Notes under the pieces: model-generated
What the model was told of the DNA's origin: nothing
Database searches by the model: none
The model's input: the letters and a program-made list of their open reading frames with translations, nothing else
From: Actinomycetes bacterium
Lineage (GTDB): Bacteria > Actinomycetota > Actinomycetes > Actinomycetales > Dermatophilaceae
DNA length: 64,000 nt
NCBI GenBank assembly: GCA_023420415.1
Contig: JAEZWF010000018.1
Span: 68,300 to 132,299 of the forward strand
Reading direction: 5' to 3'
Shown: positions 46,379 to 55,422 of the stretch, one piece after another
Layout: the number at the start of each line of letters is the position of its first letter
Position numbering within the stretch: the first letter of the stretch is position 1
Position numbers and translations under genes: made by a program

Positions 46379-48924
46379 TGTACGCGCCCGTGTCCTGGCT
46401 GCGCGAGCTCACCGACGTGCCCGCCGACGCGACCGGTGCCGACGTCGCCGCGACCCTCGTGCGCGTCGGTCTCGAGGAGGAGGGCCTGCACGGCGGTGAC
46501 ATCCAGGGGCCGCTGGTTGTCGGACGTGTCCTCACCGTGGAGCCCGAGCCGCAGAAGAACGGCAAGACCATCAACTGGTGCACGGTCGACGTCGGCCAGC
46601 ACGGCCAGATGCTCACCGAGGGCAAGCCGCAGGAGATCGTCTGCGGCGCCCACAACTTCGGGCCTGGTGACCTCGTCGTCGTCGTGCTGCCGGGCGGTGT
46701 GCTGCCCGGCGGGTTCGAGATCTCCGCCCGCAAGACCTACGGCCACGTGTCCAACGGCATGATCTGCTCGGCCATGGAGCTCGGACTCGGCGAGGACCAC
46801 AGCGGCATCATCGTGCTCGGCGAGTTGCTCGGACCTGAGGCGGCCGCCGACCTCAAGCCCGGTGACGACGCGATCGAGCTGCTGGGGCTGGCCGACGAGG
46901 TCGTCGAGGTCAACGTCACCCCGGACCGCGGCTACTGCTTCTCGATGCGGGGCATCGCGCGCGAGTACGCCCTGTCGTCCGGAGCGGCCTACCGCGACCC
47001 GGCCGACCCGGCGGCGCTTCCCGTGGACGCGCCGGGCGAGGGCGGGTATGCCGTGCACCTCACCGACCAGGCGCCGATCGACGGGCGCGACGGGTGCGAC
47101 CGCTACATCGCGCGGGTGGTCCGTGGCGTCGACGCCACGGCAACGAGCCCACAGTGGATGCAAAAGCGTCTGACCCAGGTGGGGATGCGGCCGATCTCGC
47201 TGGCTGTCGACGTCACCAACTACGTGATGATGCTGCTCGGGCAGCCGCTGCACGCCTTCGACCTCGACACCCTGTCGGGTTCGGTCGGCACGCGGCGGGC
47301 GCGGGCGGGGGAGAAGCTCACGACCCTCGACGACGTCGAGCGCTCGCTCGACCCCGAGGACCTGCTCATCGTCGACGGCGCCGACACCCCGCTGGCCATT
47401 GCCGGCGTCATGGGTGGCGCGACGTCCGAGGTCGGCGAGAGCACGACGAACGTGCTGATCGAGGCGGCCCACTTCGACCAGGTCTCGGTCGCCCGGTCCG
47501 CCCGTCGGCACCGCCTCAGCACCGAGGCGTCGCGCCGGTTCGAGCGCGGCGTCGACCCCGACGTCACGGCCGCGGCCGCGCAGCTCGCCGTCGACCTGCT
47601 CGTGGAGCACGGCGGCGGCACGGCCGACCCGGCATACACCGACGTCGACCACCGGCCCGCGCGTCGGGCATTCGACTTCGACGTCACGCTGCCGACGCGC
47701 TACGTCGGGCTCGACTACCCGCGCGAGGAGGTGCTGGCGACGCTGCGCGCCATCGGCTGTGAGGTGGACGAGGGCGACGGCGACGTGGTCTCGGTGCTGC
47801 CCGCGTCGTGGCGCCCGGACCTCACCGATGGTCCCGAGCTGGTCGAGGAGGTCGCGCGGGTGCGCGGCTACGACCAGATCCCGTCGGTGCTGCCGCAGCC
47901 CAAGTCCGCCGGTCGCGGGCTCACCCACGGGCAGCGCATTCGCCGTGTCGTGGCGACAACCCTTGCGCAGCAAGGGCTTTCGGAGGTCCTGAGCTACCCG
48001 TTCGTGGGTGCGGGGCTCTTCGACAAGCTGGGCTACGCAGCCGATGACCCCCGCCGCGGGGTCGTCACGCTGTCGAACCCGTTGTCGGACGAGGCGCCCC
48101 TGATGCGCACGTCGGTGCTCGACACGTTGCTGGAGACGTTGCGCCGCAACGTCTCTCGCGGACAGCGTGACGTTGCCGTCTTCGAGGTGGGTCTGGTGAC
48201 CGACGGCTCGGGCGAGTCGCGCACGGCGCCGGTGCCCAGCGTCGACGGACGGCCCGACGACGCCACCCTCGAGGCGTTGTATGCCGCGGTGCCGCCGCAG
48301 CCGAGGCACGTCGCCTACGCGGCGGCTGGCGACGTCGAGCGAGGTGGCCCCTGGGGTCCGGCCCGCTCGGCCGACACCGGTGACGCCGTCGCGTGGGCGC
48401 TGACGGTGGGCCGTGCGGTCGGCCTCGACCTCCAGGTGGCCCCGGCCGAGCGCGCGCCGTGGCACCCGGGGCGTTGTGCCGTCATCACCCTCGCCGACGG
48501 CACGGTCGTGGGGTACGCCGGTGAGCTGCACCCCAAGGTCGTCGCCGCACTCGAGCTGCCTGCGCGCACCGTCGCCGGGGAGCTCGACGTCGACGTCCTC
48601 GTGGCTGCCACCGGCACGCCTGTCGACGCGGTGGCGCTGTCGACCTACCCGGTGGCGCATACCGATGTGGCCCTCGTCGTCGACGAGGCGGTCACGGCTG
48701 CCGAGGTCGAGGGCGCCCTGCGGTCCGGGGCCGGAGGCGACCTCGAGAGTGTGGTGCTCTTCGACACCTACCGGGGTGACCAGGTCGGCGAGGGCCGCAA
48801 GTCCCTGGCCTACCGGCTCACCTTCCGTGCGAACGACCGCACCCTCACGACCGACGAGGTCAGCGCGCTGCGCGACCGGGCCGTGGCCGAGGCCGCGAGC
48901 CGCACCGGTGCGGTGCAGCGATGA
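46378..48924 (+). CDS. pheT: phenylalanyl-tRNA synthetase beta subunit
   Basis: The 848-residue product starts at ATG 46378, sharing one base with the pheS stop. It shows the tRNA-binding EMAP-like domain (VVGRVLTVEPEPQKNGKTIN, then QEIVCGAHNFGPGDLVVVVL), B3/B4 editing region (KRLTQVGMRPISLAVDVTNY, QPLHAFDLDTL), RRHRLSTEASRRFERGVDP, the B5 domain, the inactive core (VLDTLLETLRRNVSRGQRDV) and the C-terminal anticodon-binding domain (YRGDQVGEGRKSLAYRLTFR). It carries one CTTGCG-CAG-CAAGG palindrome at 47960-47976. Confidence 0.96.
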   Translation: MYAPVSWLRELTDVPADATGADVAATLVRVGLEEEGLHGGDIQGPLVVGRVLTVEPEPQKNGKTINWCTVDVGQHGQMLTEGKPQEIVCGAHNFGPGDLVVVVLPGGVLPGGFEISARKTYGHVSNGMICSAMELGLGEDHSGIIVLGELLGPEAAADLKPGDDAIELLGLADEVVEVNVTPDRGYCFSMRGIAREYALSSGAAYRDPADPAALPVDAPGEGGYAVHLTDQAPIDGRDGCDRYIARVVRGVDATATSPQWMQKRLTQVGMRPISLAVDVTNYVMMLLGQPLHAFDLDTLSGSVGTRRARAGEKLTTLDDVERSLDPEDLLIVDGADTPLAIAGVMGGATSEVGESTTNVLIEAAHFDQVSVARSARRHRLSTEASRRFERGVDPDVTAAAAQLAVDLLVEHGGGTADPAYTDVDHRPARRAFDFDVTLPTRYVGLDYPREEVLATLRAIGCEVDEGDGDVVSVLPASWRPDLTDGPELVEEVARVRGYDQIPSVLPQPKSAGRGLTHGQRIRRVVATTLAQQGLSEVLSYPFVGAGLFDKLGYAADDPRRGVVTLSNPLSDEAPLMRTSVLDTLLETLRRNVSRGQRDVAVFEVGLVTDGSGESRTAPVPSVDGRPDDATLEALYAAVPPQPRHVAYAAAGDVERGGPWGPARSADTGDAVAWALTVGRAVGLDLQVAPAERAPWHPGRCAVITLADGTVVGYAGELHPKVVAALELPARTVAGELDVDVLVAATGTPVDAVALSTYPVAHTDVALVVDEAVTAAEVEGALRSGAGGDLESVVLFDTYRGDQVGEGRKSLAYRLTFRANDRTLTTDEVSALRDRAVAEAASRTGAVQR

Positions 48925-49655
48925 CCCAGCGCGTCGCCGTGGTGACCGGTGCCTCTCGGGGCATCGGTCGCCACCTTGCGGATGCCCTCGAGGGCGCCGG
49001 GTATGCCGTGGAGCGCGGCTCGACCTCGGTCGCGCCGGTCACCGACCCGCGTGCCGTCCAGGCCTGGGTTGACGACATCGTCGCCAGGCGGGGCCGGATC
49101 GACCTGCTCGTCAACAACGCCGGGGTGATCGACGCGGAGGTGTCGCTGGCCGACAGTGATCCCGAGCAGTGGTGGCGGACGGTCGAGGTCAACGTTCGGG
49201 GTCCGTACCTCACGACCCGGTTCGCCTGGCCGCACCTCGTCGCCGCGGGTGGGGGTCGCATCGTCAACATCAACTCCGGTGCGGCGTACCGCAATGCGCG
49301 GCTAGCCACGGCATACAACGTCAGCAAGGGGGCGCTGGCGCGCCTCACTGCCGCCACGGGACTTGACCCGGACAGCCCGGTGCGTTCCTTCGACCTGGCA
49401 CCGGGTGTGGTGCGGACCGACATGACCGAGGCGATGGAGGCCCACGCCGACCGCACCGAGTGGACCGACCCCGCCGACGTGGCAGAGCTCCTGCTCGCCC
49501 TGGCGTCGGGGCGGCTCGACGCCTGGTCGGGACGCATGGTCCGGGTGGGAGTCGACACGCCGGAGTCGCTGGTGGAGCGGGCCGCACAGGGCCTGGACGA
49601 CGCCGACCGCACGCTCGGACTGGTGCGCTGGGGAGACGACGACCCGCTCAGCTGA
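48921..49655 (+). CDS. short-chain dehydrogenase/reductase
   Basis: The 244-residue product starts at ATG 48921, overlapping pheT by four bases, so it is translated with it. The Rossmann fold has VAVVTGASRGIGRHLADALE, LLVNNAGVIDAEVSLADSDP, NINSGAAYRNARLATAYNVS and the catalytic Tyr and Lys in YNVSKGALARL; the serine is in NINSG. VVRTDMTEAMEAHADRTEWT ends the lid. It keeps all catalytic residues. The substrate is unknown, and its link to PheST is probably only operonic. Confidence 0.88.
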   Translation: MTQRVAVVTGASRGIGRHLADALEGAGYAVERGSTSVAPVTDPRAVQAWVDDIVARRGRIDLLVNNAGVIDAEVSLADSDPEQWWRTVEVNVRGPYLTTRFAWPHLVAAGGGRIVNINSGAAYRNARLATAYNVSKGALARLTAATGLDPDSPVRSFDLAPGVVRTDMTEAMEAHADRTEWTDPADVAELLLALASGRLDAWSGRMVRVGVDTPESLVERAAQGLDDADRTLGLVRWGDDDPLS

Positions 49656-49673
49656 CCGACGGCTGCTCCATCC

Positions 49674-49709
49674 GTGCATGTTCATGCGCGAACCGGTATG
49701 CTCATGCAC
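49674..49709 (+). promoter_or_regulatory. tandem ARG boxes over the argC promoter
   Basis: Two imperfect palindromes, GTGCATGTTCATGCGC (49674-49689) and GTATGCTCATGCAC (49696-49709), match TGCAT-N4-ATGCA-type ArgR sites. Their centres are about 21 bases apart, the normal spacing of paired ARG boxes. The -10 TATGCT (49697-49702) is inside the second box and ends seven bases before the argC ATG. The operon's own ArgR (55419) should repress it. Confidence 0.8.
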
Positions 49710-50753
49710 ATGGTGCGGGCAGCAGTGGCGGGTGCGAGCGGGTACGCCGGTGGGGAGATCCTCCGGCTGCTCCTCGGTCACCCCGAGGTCGAGATCGGTG
49801 CGGTCACTGCCGCCAGCAGCGCCGGGCAGGCGTTGGGGACGATCCACCCGAACCTGGCACCCCTGGCTGACCGGGTCATCGAGGACACCACCGTCGAGAC
49901 CCTCGCTGGTCACGACGTCGTCTTCCTCGCGCTCCCGCACGGCCACTCGGCCGCCCTGGCCGGGCAGCTGCCCGACGACGTCGTCGTCATCGACTGCGGC
50001 GCCGACTTCCGGTTGCAGGACGAGGCCGCGTGGGATGCCTTCTACGACACCCCGTATGCCGGGTCGTGGGCCTACGGCATGCCGGAGCTCGCGGTGGGCG
50101 CGACCGGCAAGCAGCGCGACGCCTTGCAGGGGACGCGCCGCATAGCCGTCCCCGGGTGCTACCCGACGGCGGCCACCCTCGCGCTCGCGCCCGGATACGC
50201 CCACCACCTGCTCGCCGAGCACGACGTCGTCATCGTCGCCGCATCGGGCACGTCCGGGGCCGGCAAGTCGCTCAAGCCGCACCTGCTCGGCAGCGAGGTC
50301 ATGGGGGCCATGTCGCCGTACGGCGTCGGTGGCGTGCACCGGCACACCCCGGAGATCGAGCAGAACCTGCGTGGCATCGCCGACGACGACGTGCGCATCT
50401 CGTTCACGCCCACGCTGGCACCCATGCCGCGCGGCATACTCGCCACCTGCACGGCACCCACGTGGGACGCGTTCACTCCGGCCGAGGTCCGCGAGGCCTG
50501 GGTCGACACCTACGCAGACGAGCCGTTCGTGCACGTGCTGCCAGAGGGGCAGTGGCCCTCCACGGGCAGCGTCCTCGGCAGCAACAGCGTGCAGCTCCAG
50601 GTGACCTTGGACGAGCGCGTCGGCCGGGTCGTCGCGGTGGCCGCCGTCGACAACCTCACCAAGGGCACCGCCGGCGCTGCCGTGCAGTGCCTGAACCTCG
50701 CCCTCGACCTCCCGGAGACCACTGGGCTCCCCATCGCCGGAGTCGCACCATGA
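49710..50753 (+). CDS. argC: N-acetyl-gamma-glutamyl-phosphate reductase
   Basis: The 347-residue product starts at ATG 49710, supported by TATGCT seven bases upstream; ATG 49704 is also possible. It reduces acetylglutamyl phosphate with NADPH. Blocks are AAVAGASGYAGGEILRLLLG, VVFLALPHGHSAALAGQLPD, the active cysteine in RRIAVPGCYPTAATLALAPG, VVIVAASGTSGAGKSLKPHL and VGGVHRHTPEIEQNLRGIAD. It is the first gene of the arginine operon. The next gene overlaps by four bases. Confidence 0.95.
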   Translation: MVRAAVAGASGYAGGEILRLLLGHPEVEIGAVTAASSAGQALGTIHPNLAPLADRVIEDTTVETLAGHDVVFLALPHGHSAALAGQLPDDVVVIDCGADFRLQDEAAWDAFYDTPYAGSWAYGMPELAVGATGKQRDALQGTRRIAVPGCYPTAATLALAPGYAHHLLAEHDVVIVAASGTSGAGKSLKPHLLGSEVMGAMSPYGVGGVHRHTPEIEQNLRGIADDDVRISFTPTLAPMPRGILATCTAPTWDAFTPAEVREAWVDTYADEPFVHVLPEGQWPSTGSVLGSNSVQLQVTLDERVGRVVAVAAVDNLTKGTAGAAVQCLNLALDLPETTGLPIAGVAP

Positions 50754-51160
50754 GCCTTCCCCTGCACCTGATGCGTCACGCCGAGGAGGTCGCCTTCGTG
50801 CGCCTGGACGCGGGCGCCGAGCCCGAGTTCGACTGGCGCACCGGCCCGCTCGCGTCGATCACCTACACCGACAGCGAGACCAGCGTCGTCTGTGCGTATG
50901 CCGCCGTGCCCGACGGCGCGACCGTCGAGGGACCACTCACCGCCTTCGAGATCGCCGGTCCGCTCGACTTCGCCACGGTCGGTGTGCTCGCCGGACTGCT
51001 GGATCCCCTTGCGGCACAAGGGATCAGCATCCTGGCGATGTCGACCTACGACACCGACTGGATCCTCGTCGAGTCCCAGCACGCCGACGAGGCGATGGCC
51101 ATCTGGAAGCGCGACGGCAACACCGCTGCGCCCGCCCGGCTCTCCGGAGGCGCCTCGTGA
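50750..51160 (+). CDS. stand-alone ACT-domain protein within the arginine operon
   Basis: The 136-residue product starts at ATG 50750 in an ATGA overlap with argC and ends in a GTGA overlap with argJ. It contains an N-terminal part (LHLMRHAEEVAFVRLDAGAE, ITYTDSETSVVCAYAAVPDG). A C-terminal ACT-like part follows (FEIAGPLDFATVGVLAGLLD, PLAAQGISILAMSTYDTDWI, LVESQHADEAMAIWKRDGN). The pattern D-F-x-x-x-G-x-L-A-x-L-x-x-P-L-A-x-x-G-I-S-I-x-A-x-S-T-Y-D-T-D-x-x-L-V is the ACT_7/COG3603 type, related to the ACT repeats of the eukaryotic arginine sensor CASTOR1. No enzyme domain is attached. Ligand and partner are unknown; arginine is a reasonable guess from position. Confidence 0.8.
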   Translation: MSLPLHLMRHAEEVAFVRLDAGAEPEFDWRTGPLASITYTDSETSVVCAYAAVPDGATVEGPLTAFEIAGPLDFATVGVLAGLLDPLAAQGISILAMSTYDTDWILVESQHADEAMAIWKRDGNTAAPARLSGGAS

Positions 51161-52308
51161 GCGTCACGACCCCCCAGGGCTTTCGGGCCGCGGGCGTCAC
51201 GGCCGGCCTCAAGGCCAGCGGCGCTCCCGACGTGGCCCTCGTCGTCAACGACGGCCCCGACCACCACGCGGCCGCGGTCTTCACCAGCAACCGGGTCGAG
51301 GCGGCTCCCGTGACGTGGTCGCGGCAGGCCGTCAGCGACCGGCGCGCCGACGTCGTGGTGCTCAACTCCGGTGGGGCCAACGCCTGCACCGGTGCCCAGG
51401 GCTTCGCCGACACCCATGCGACGGCCGAGCACGTGGCCGAGGTGCTCGGGGTGTCGGCCGGTGACGTCGTCGTCTGCTCCACCGGCCTCATCGGCGAGCT
51501 CCTGCCCATGGACAAGCTGCTGCCCGGCGTGGACGCCGCAGCCGCCGCCCTCAGCGTGGGCGGGGGCGAGCAGGCCGCCATCGCCATCAAGACCACGGAC
51601 ACGGTCCACAAGCAGGCCGTGGTCACCCGCGACGGGTGGTCGGTCGGCGGCATGGCCAAGGGTGCGGGCATGCTCGCCCCGGCCCTCGCGACGATGCTCG
51701 TGGTCCTCACGACCGACGCGGTCGTCGACCCGTCCCAGCTCGACGGCGTCCTTCGGGCCGCCACCGCCACGACCTTCGACCGGATCGACTCTGACGGCTG
51801 CCAGTCGACCAACGACACGGTGGTCCTCCTGGCCTCCGGCGCCTCCGGGGTGCAGCCGGACCTCGCCGACCTCGTTGCCGCGGTCACGGAGGTCTGCGAC
51901 TCCCTGGCTCGACAGCTCATCGGCGATGCCGAGGGAGCCAGCCATGACATCGCCATCGAGGTCGTGGGCGCGGCCAGCGTGGCCGACGCCCTGGAGGTGG
52001 GCCGGGCGGTGGCCCGCAACAACCTCTTCAAGGCCGCTGTTTTCGGCAACGACCCGAACTGGGGGCGTGTCCTCGCCGCAGTCGGCACCACGCAGGCGCA
52101 GTTCGACCCGTTGCAGCTCGATGTCGCCATCAACGGGGTGCAGGTGTGCCGCGCAGGTGGCGTCGGCGAGGACCGCTCGTTGGTCGACCTGACCCCACGT
52201 GAGGTCCGCATTGTCGTCGACCTGCATGCCGGACGGCATACCGCGACGATCTGGACCAACGACCTCACCCACGACTACGTCCACGAGAACTCGGCCTACT
52301 CCACATGA
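51157..52308 (+). CDS. argJ: bifunctional ornithine acetyltransferase/N-acetylglutamate synthase
   Basis: The 383-residue product starts at GTG 51157, overlapping the ACT gene by four bases. It recycles the acetyl group between acetylornithine and glutamate. Blocks are GFRAAGVTAGLKASGAPDVA, VVLNSGGANACTGAQGFADT, VCSTGLIGELLPMDKLLPGV and the self-cleavage site MAKGAGMLAPALATMLVVLT, where the Thr after Ala becomes the new N-terminus. FDRIDSDGCQSTNDTVVLLA and NLFKAAVFGNDPNWGRVLAA follow. The presence of argJ means a cyclic pathway. Confidence 0.96.
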   Translation: MSVTTPQGFRAAGVTAGLKASGAPDVALVVNDGPDHHAAAVFTSNRVEAAPVTWSRQAVSDRRADVVVLNSGGANACTGAQGFADTHATAEHVAEVLGVSAGDVVVCSTGLIGELLPMDKLLPGVDAAAAALSVGGGEQAAIAIKTTDTVHKQAVVTRDGWSVGGMAKGAGMLAPALATMLVVLTTDAVVDPSQLDGVLRAATATTFDRIDSDGCQSTNDTVVLLASGASGVQPDLADLVAAVTEVCDSLARQLIGDAEGASHDIAIEVVGAASVADALEVGRAVARNNLFKAAVFGNDPNWGRVLAAVGTTQAQFDPLQLDVAINGVQVCRAGGVGEDRSLVDLTPREVRIVVDLHAGRHTATIWTNDLTHDYVHENSAYST

Positions 52309-53267
52309 CCCCCGACGCAACCGGCACACCCACCGCCACCTCGACCAACACCGTTCGCGGCCACATCGGCAAGGCCGCGCTGCGGGTCGCGCAGGGCAAG
52401 GCACAGACCCTCGTCGAGGCGCTGCCCTGGCTGGAGCAGTTCCGCGGCGCGCTCGTCGTCGTCAAGTACGGCGGCAACGCCATGACCGACGACGCCCTCA
52501 AGGCCGCCTTCGCCCAGGACGTCGCGTTCCTGCGGTATGCCGGGCTGCGTCCGGTCGTCGTCCACGGTGGTGGTCCCCAGATCGCGTCGATGCTCGACCG
52601 GCTCGGGTTGGAGAGTGAGTTCCGGGGTGGCCTGCGGGTCACGCCCCCCGAGGTGATGGACGTCGTGCGGATGGTGCTGACCGGCCAGGTGGGGCGGGAG
52701 CTCGTCGGCCTGCTCAACCAGCACGGGCCGGTCGCGGTCGGCCTGTCGGGGGAGGACGCCGGGCTGTTCGGCGCGCGGCGGCGCGGCACGGTCGTGGACG
52801 GCGAAGACGTCGACCTCGGTCTCGTCGGTGACGTCGTCACGGTGAATCCCGGTGCGGTGCAAGACATTCTCGACGCGGGACGCATCCCGGTGGTCTCCAC
52901 GGTCGCGCCTGACCTCGACACCGACGGACAGGTCCTCAACATCAACGCGGACACGGCGGCCGCCGCCCTCGCGGTCGCGTTGAAGGCGCACAAGCTCGTC
53001 ATGCTCACCGATGTCGAGGGGGTGTATGCCGCGTGGCCGGACCGCGACTCCCTGCTCTCCTCCCTCACGGTGTCGGGGGCGCGGGACCTGCTCACCCGGG
53101 TCGACTCCGGCATGATCCCCAAGCTCGAGGCCTGCATCCGCGCGGTCGAGGAGGGCGTGCCGCAGGCGCACGTCGTCGACGGCCGGCAGCCGCACTCGAT
53201 CCTCCTCGAGGTGTTCACCTCCGAGGGCATCGGCACGATGATCCTCCCGGACAGCGAGGCGTCATGA
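52305..53267 (+). CDS. argB: acetylglutamate kinase
   Basis: The 320-residue product starts at ATG 52305 in a four-base overlap. The first 20 residues are an extension rich in Thr. The amino acid kinase fold begins at VVVKYGGNAM (residues 51-60), continues with VVVHGGGPQIASMLDRLGLE, VTPPEVMDVVRMVLTGQVGR, and NINADTAAAALAVALKAHKL, then TRVDSGMIPKLEACIRAVEE. The N-terminal helix (GHIGKAALRVAQGKAQTLVE) and conserved C-terminus are features of arginine-inhibited hexameric enzymes, so feedback inhibition is likely. Confidence 0.96.
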   Translation: MTPDATGTPTATSTNTVRGHIGKAALRVAQGKAQTLVEALPWLEQFRGALVVVKYGGNAMTDDALKAAFAQDVAFLRYAGLRPVVVHGGGPQIASMLDRLGLESEFRGGLRVTPPEVMDVVRMVLTGQVGRELVGLLNQHGPVAVGLSGEDAGLFGARRRGTVVDGEDVDLGLVGDVVTVNPGAVQDILDAGRIPVVSTVAPDLDTDGQVLNINADTAAAALAVALKAHKLVMLTDVEGVYAAWPDRDSLLSSLTVSGARDLLTRVDSGMIPKLEACIRAVEEGVPQAHVVDGRQPHSILLEVFTSEGIGTMILPDSEAS

Positions 53268-54481
53268 GCACCAACCCCACGTCGTCCAACAGCCAGCTGC
53301 TCGACCGGTATGCCGCGTCGCTGGTGGGCGTGTTCGGCCGCCCGCCGTTGGTGCTGAGCCACGGCGACGGCGCCTACGTCTGGGACGTCGACGGCAGGCG
53401 CTACCTCGACCTCGTGGGCGGTATCGCCGTCAACGCGCTCGGTCACGGTCATCCCGCGCTCGTGGCCGCCGTGAGCAAGCAGGCGGGCGAGGCGATCCAC
53501 GTCTCCAACCTGTTCACCTCGGTGCCGCAGATCGAGCTGGCCGAACGCATCCTCGAGGTCGCGGGTGCCCCGGACGGCAGTGGAGTGTTCTTCGCCAACT
53601 CCGGCGCGGAGGCGATCGAGGCAGCCATCAAGCTGTCCCGCCGCACCGGCCGCTCCGGCATCGTCGCCGCCGAAGGCGCCTTCCACGGCCGGACCACGGG
53701 GGCGTTGGCGCTCACCCACAAGGTCGCCTACCGCGAGCCGTTCGAGCCGCTCATCCCGGGCGTCACACACGTCCCCTACGGCGACGAGGAGGCTCTGCGG
53801 GCTGCCGTGTCGACCGAGACCGCTGCTGTCTTCCTCGAGCCCGTCCAGGGCGAGGCGGGCGTCCTGCCCGCCGACCCGGCATACCTGCGTCTGGCCCGCG
53901 AGCTCACGTCAGCCCACGGCGCGCTCCTCGTCCTCGACGAGATCCAGACCGGCGTGGGGCGCACCGGCTCGTGGTTCGCCTTCCAGCAGGCCGGTGTCGT
54001 GCCCGACGCCATCACCCTGGCCAAGGGCCTTGGTGGGGGAGTGCCGATCGGGGCGCTCGTGACGTTCGGCCCCGAGGTGACCGGCCTGCTCACCGCGGGT
54101 CAGCACGGCTCGACCTTCGGCGGCAACCCCCTCGCCTGCGCCGCTGGTCTGGCGGTGCTCGAGACGATCGAGGCCGAGGGCTTGCTCGAGCACGCCCGCG
54201 AGGTGGGCAACGACCTCGAGCGCCAGGTGCTGGCGCTCGACCACCCGCTCGTGGACGGTGTCCGAGGCACCGGCCTGCTGCGTGCCATCACGCTCACCCA
54301 GCCGGTGTCGGGTGCGGTCGCCGACGCAGCCCGCGACGGAGGCTTCATCGTCAACCCCGTTGCGCCACAGGCGATCCGGCTCGCCCCGCCGCTGGTCATC
54401 ACGCGGGACCAGGTCGACGAGTTCGTCACCGCACTGCCCGCCTTCCTCGACGCCGCCACCCGCAAGGAGTCCACCGAATGA
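53264..54481 (+). CDS. argD: acetylornithine aminotransferase
   Basis: The 405-residue product starts at ATG 53264 with a four-base overlap. It is a class III PLP transaminase: YVWDVDGRRYLDLVGGIAVN, FFANSGAEAIEAAIKLSRRT, FHGRTTGALALTHKVAYREP, FLEPVQGEAGVLPADPAYLR, LVLDEIQTGVGRTGSWFAFQ and the PLP lysine in AITLAKGLGGGVPIGALVTF. The C-terminal substrate part follows. All key residues are seen. Confidence 0.96.
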   Translation: MSTNPTSSNSQLLDRYAASLVGVFGRPPLVLSHGDGAYVWDVDGRRYLDLVGGIAVNALGHGHPALVAAVSKQAGEAIHVSNLFTSVPQIELAERILEVAGAPDGSGVFFANSGAEAIEAAIKLSRRTGRSGIVAAEGAFHGRTTGALALTHKVAYREPFEPLIPGVTHVPYGDEEALRAAVSTETAAVFLEPVQGEAGVLPADPAYLRLARELTSAHGALLVLDEIQTGVGRTGSWFAFQQAGVVPDAITLAKGLGGGVPIGALVTFGPEVTGLLTAGQHGSTFGGNPLACAAGLAVLETIEAEGLLEHAREVGNDLERQVLALDHPLVDGVRGTGLLRAITLTQPVSGAVADAARDGGFIVNPVAPQAIRLAPPLVITRDQVDEFVTALPAFLDAATRKESTE

Positions 54482-55422
54482 GCGTCCGCCACTTCCTGCG
54501 TGACGACGACCTGACCGCCGAGGAACAGGCGGAGGTGCTGCGGCGTGCGGCAGCGCTCAAGGGCGCGCCGTTCTCCGACCGCAGCCTCGACGGCCCGCGG
54601 ATGGTGTCCGTCATCTTCGACAAGCCCACCCTGCGCACGCAGGTGTCCTTCGCAGGCGCCATCACCGGCCTCGGCGGCTACCCCATGATCGTCGACGGCA
54701 ACCTCGCCCAGATCGGCACCCGCGAGTCCATCGCCGACACCGCTCGCGTCATCGGGCGCCAGGCCGCCGCGGTCGTATGGCGGACGCACGGGCAGGACCG
54801 GATCGAGGAGATGGCCGAGTTCGCCGGTGTGCCGGTCGTCAACGCCCTCACCGACGACTTCCACCCGTGCCAGATCCTCGCCGACCTGCTGACGATCAGC
54901 GAGCACAAGGGAGAGCTGGCCGGCCTCACCGTCGCCTACGTCGGCGACGGCGCCAACAACATGGCCCACTCCTACCTGCTCGGCTGCGCCCTCGCCGGCA
55001 TGCACATCCGCATCGGCACCTCGGAGTCACACCTTCCCAGCGACGACATCCGTTCGCAGGCAGAGGATCTCGCCGCCCAGCAGGGTGGCTCTGTCGCCGT
55101 GGTGCACGACGCCACGGAGGCCGTCAGGGGCGCCGACGTCGTCATCACCGACACCTGGGTGTCGATGGGCATGGAGGACCAGAAGGGTGAAAGGCAAGGC
55201 GCCGCAAGCCCGTTCGCGCCCTTCGCCGTCACCGAGTCGCTCATGGCGCAGGCCGCCGATGACGCGATCTTCCTGCACTGCCTGCCCGCCTACCGTGGCT
55301 TCGAGGTCGAGGCCGCGGTCATCGACGGTCCGCAGTCGGTCGTCTGGGACGAGGCCGAGAACCGCCTGCACGCGCAGAAGGCACTGCTGTCGTTCCTCCT
55401 CGAAGCGTCCGAAACGCAATGA
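54478..55422 (+). CDS. argF: ornithine carbamoyltransferase
   Basis: The 314-residue product starts at ATG 54478 in a four-base overlap. It carries SVIFDKPTLRTQVSFAGAIT in place of the usual S-T-R-T carbamoyl-phosphate motif. Then come AAAVVWRTHGQDRIEEMAEF, VNALTDDFHPCQILADLLTI, TVAYVGDGANNMAHSYLLGC and IFLHCLPAYRGFEVEAAVID. The C-terminus AENRLHAQKALLSFLLEA is standard. KPTLRT is a variant that I believe occurs in related genera. The loop before PFAPFAV (EDQKGERQGAAS) is a few residues longer than in mycobacteria. Confidence 0.94.
   Translation: MSVRHFLRDDDLTAEEQAEVLRRAAALKGAPFSDRSLDGPRMVSVIFDKPTLRTQVSFAGAITGLGGYPMIVDGNLAQIGTRESIADTARVIGRQAAAVVWRTHGQDRIEEMAEFAGVPVVNALTDDFHPCQILADLLTISEHKGELAGLTVAYVGDGANNMAHSYLLGCALAGMHIRIGTSESHLPSDDIRSQAEDLAAQQGGSVAVVHDATEAVRGADVVITDTWVSMGMEDQKGERQGAASPFAPFAVTESLMAQAADDAIFLHCLPAYRGFEVEAAVIDGPQSVVWDEAENRLHAQKALLSFLLEASETQ

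Noticed and set aside
55186..55210. Insertion of a palindromic element in argF (GGCAAGGCGCCGCAAGCC)
   Set aside because: The word partly resembles the CTTGCG-N-CAAGG palindromes, and the local loop is slightly longer than in mycobacteria, but the match is poor and the region is a variable loop of the enzyme.
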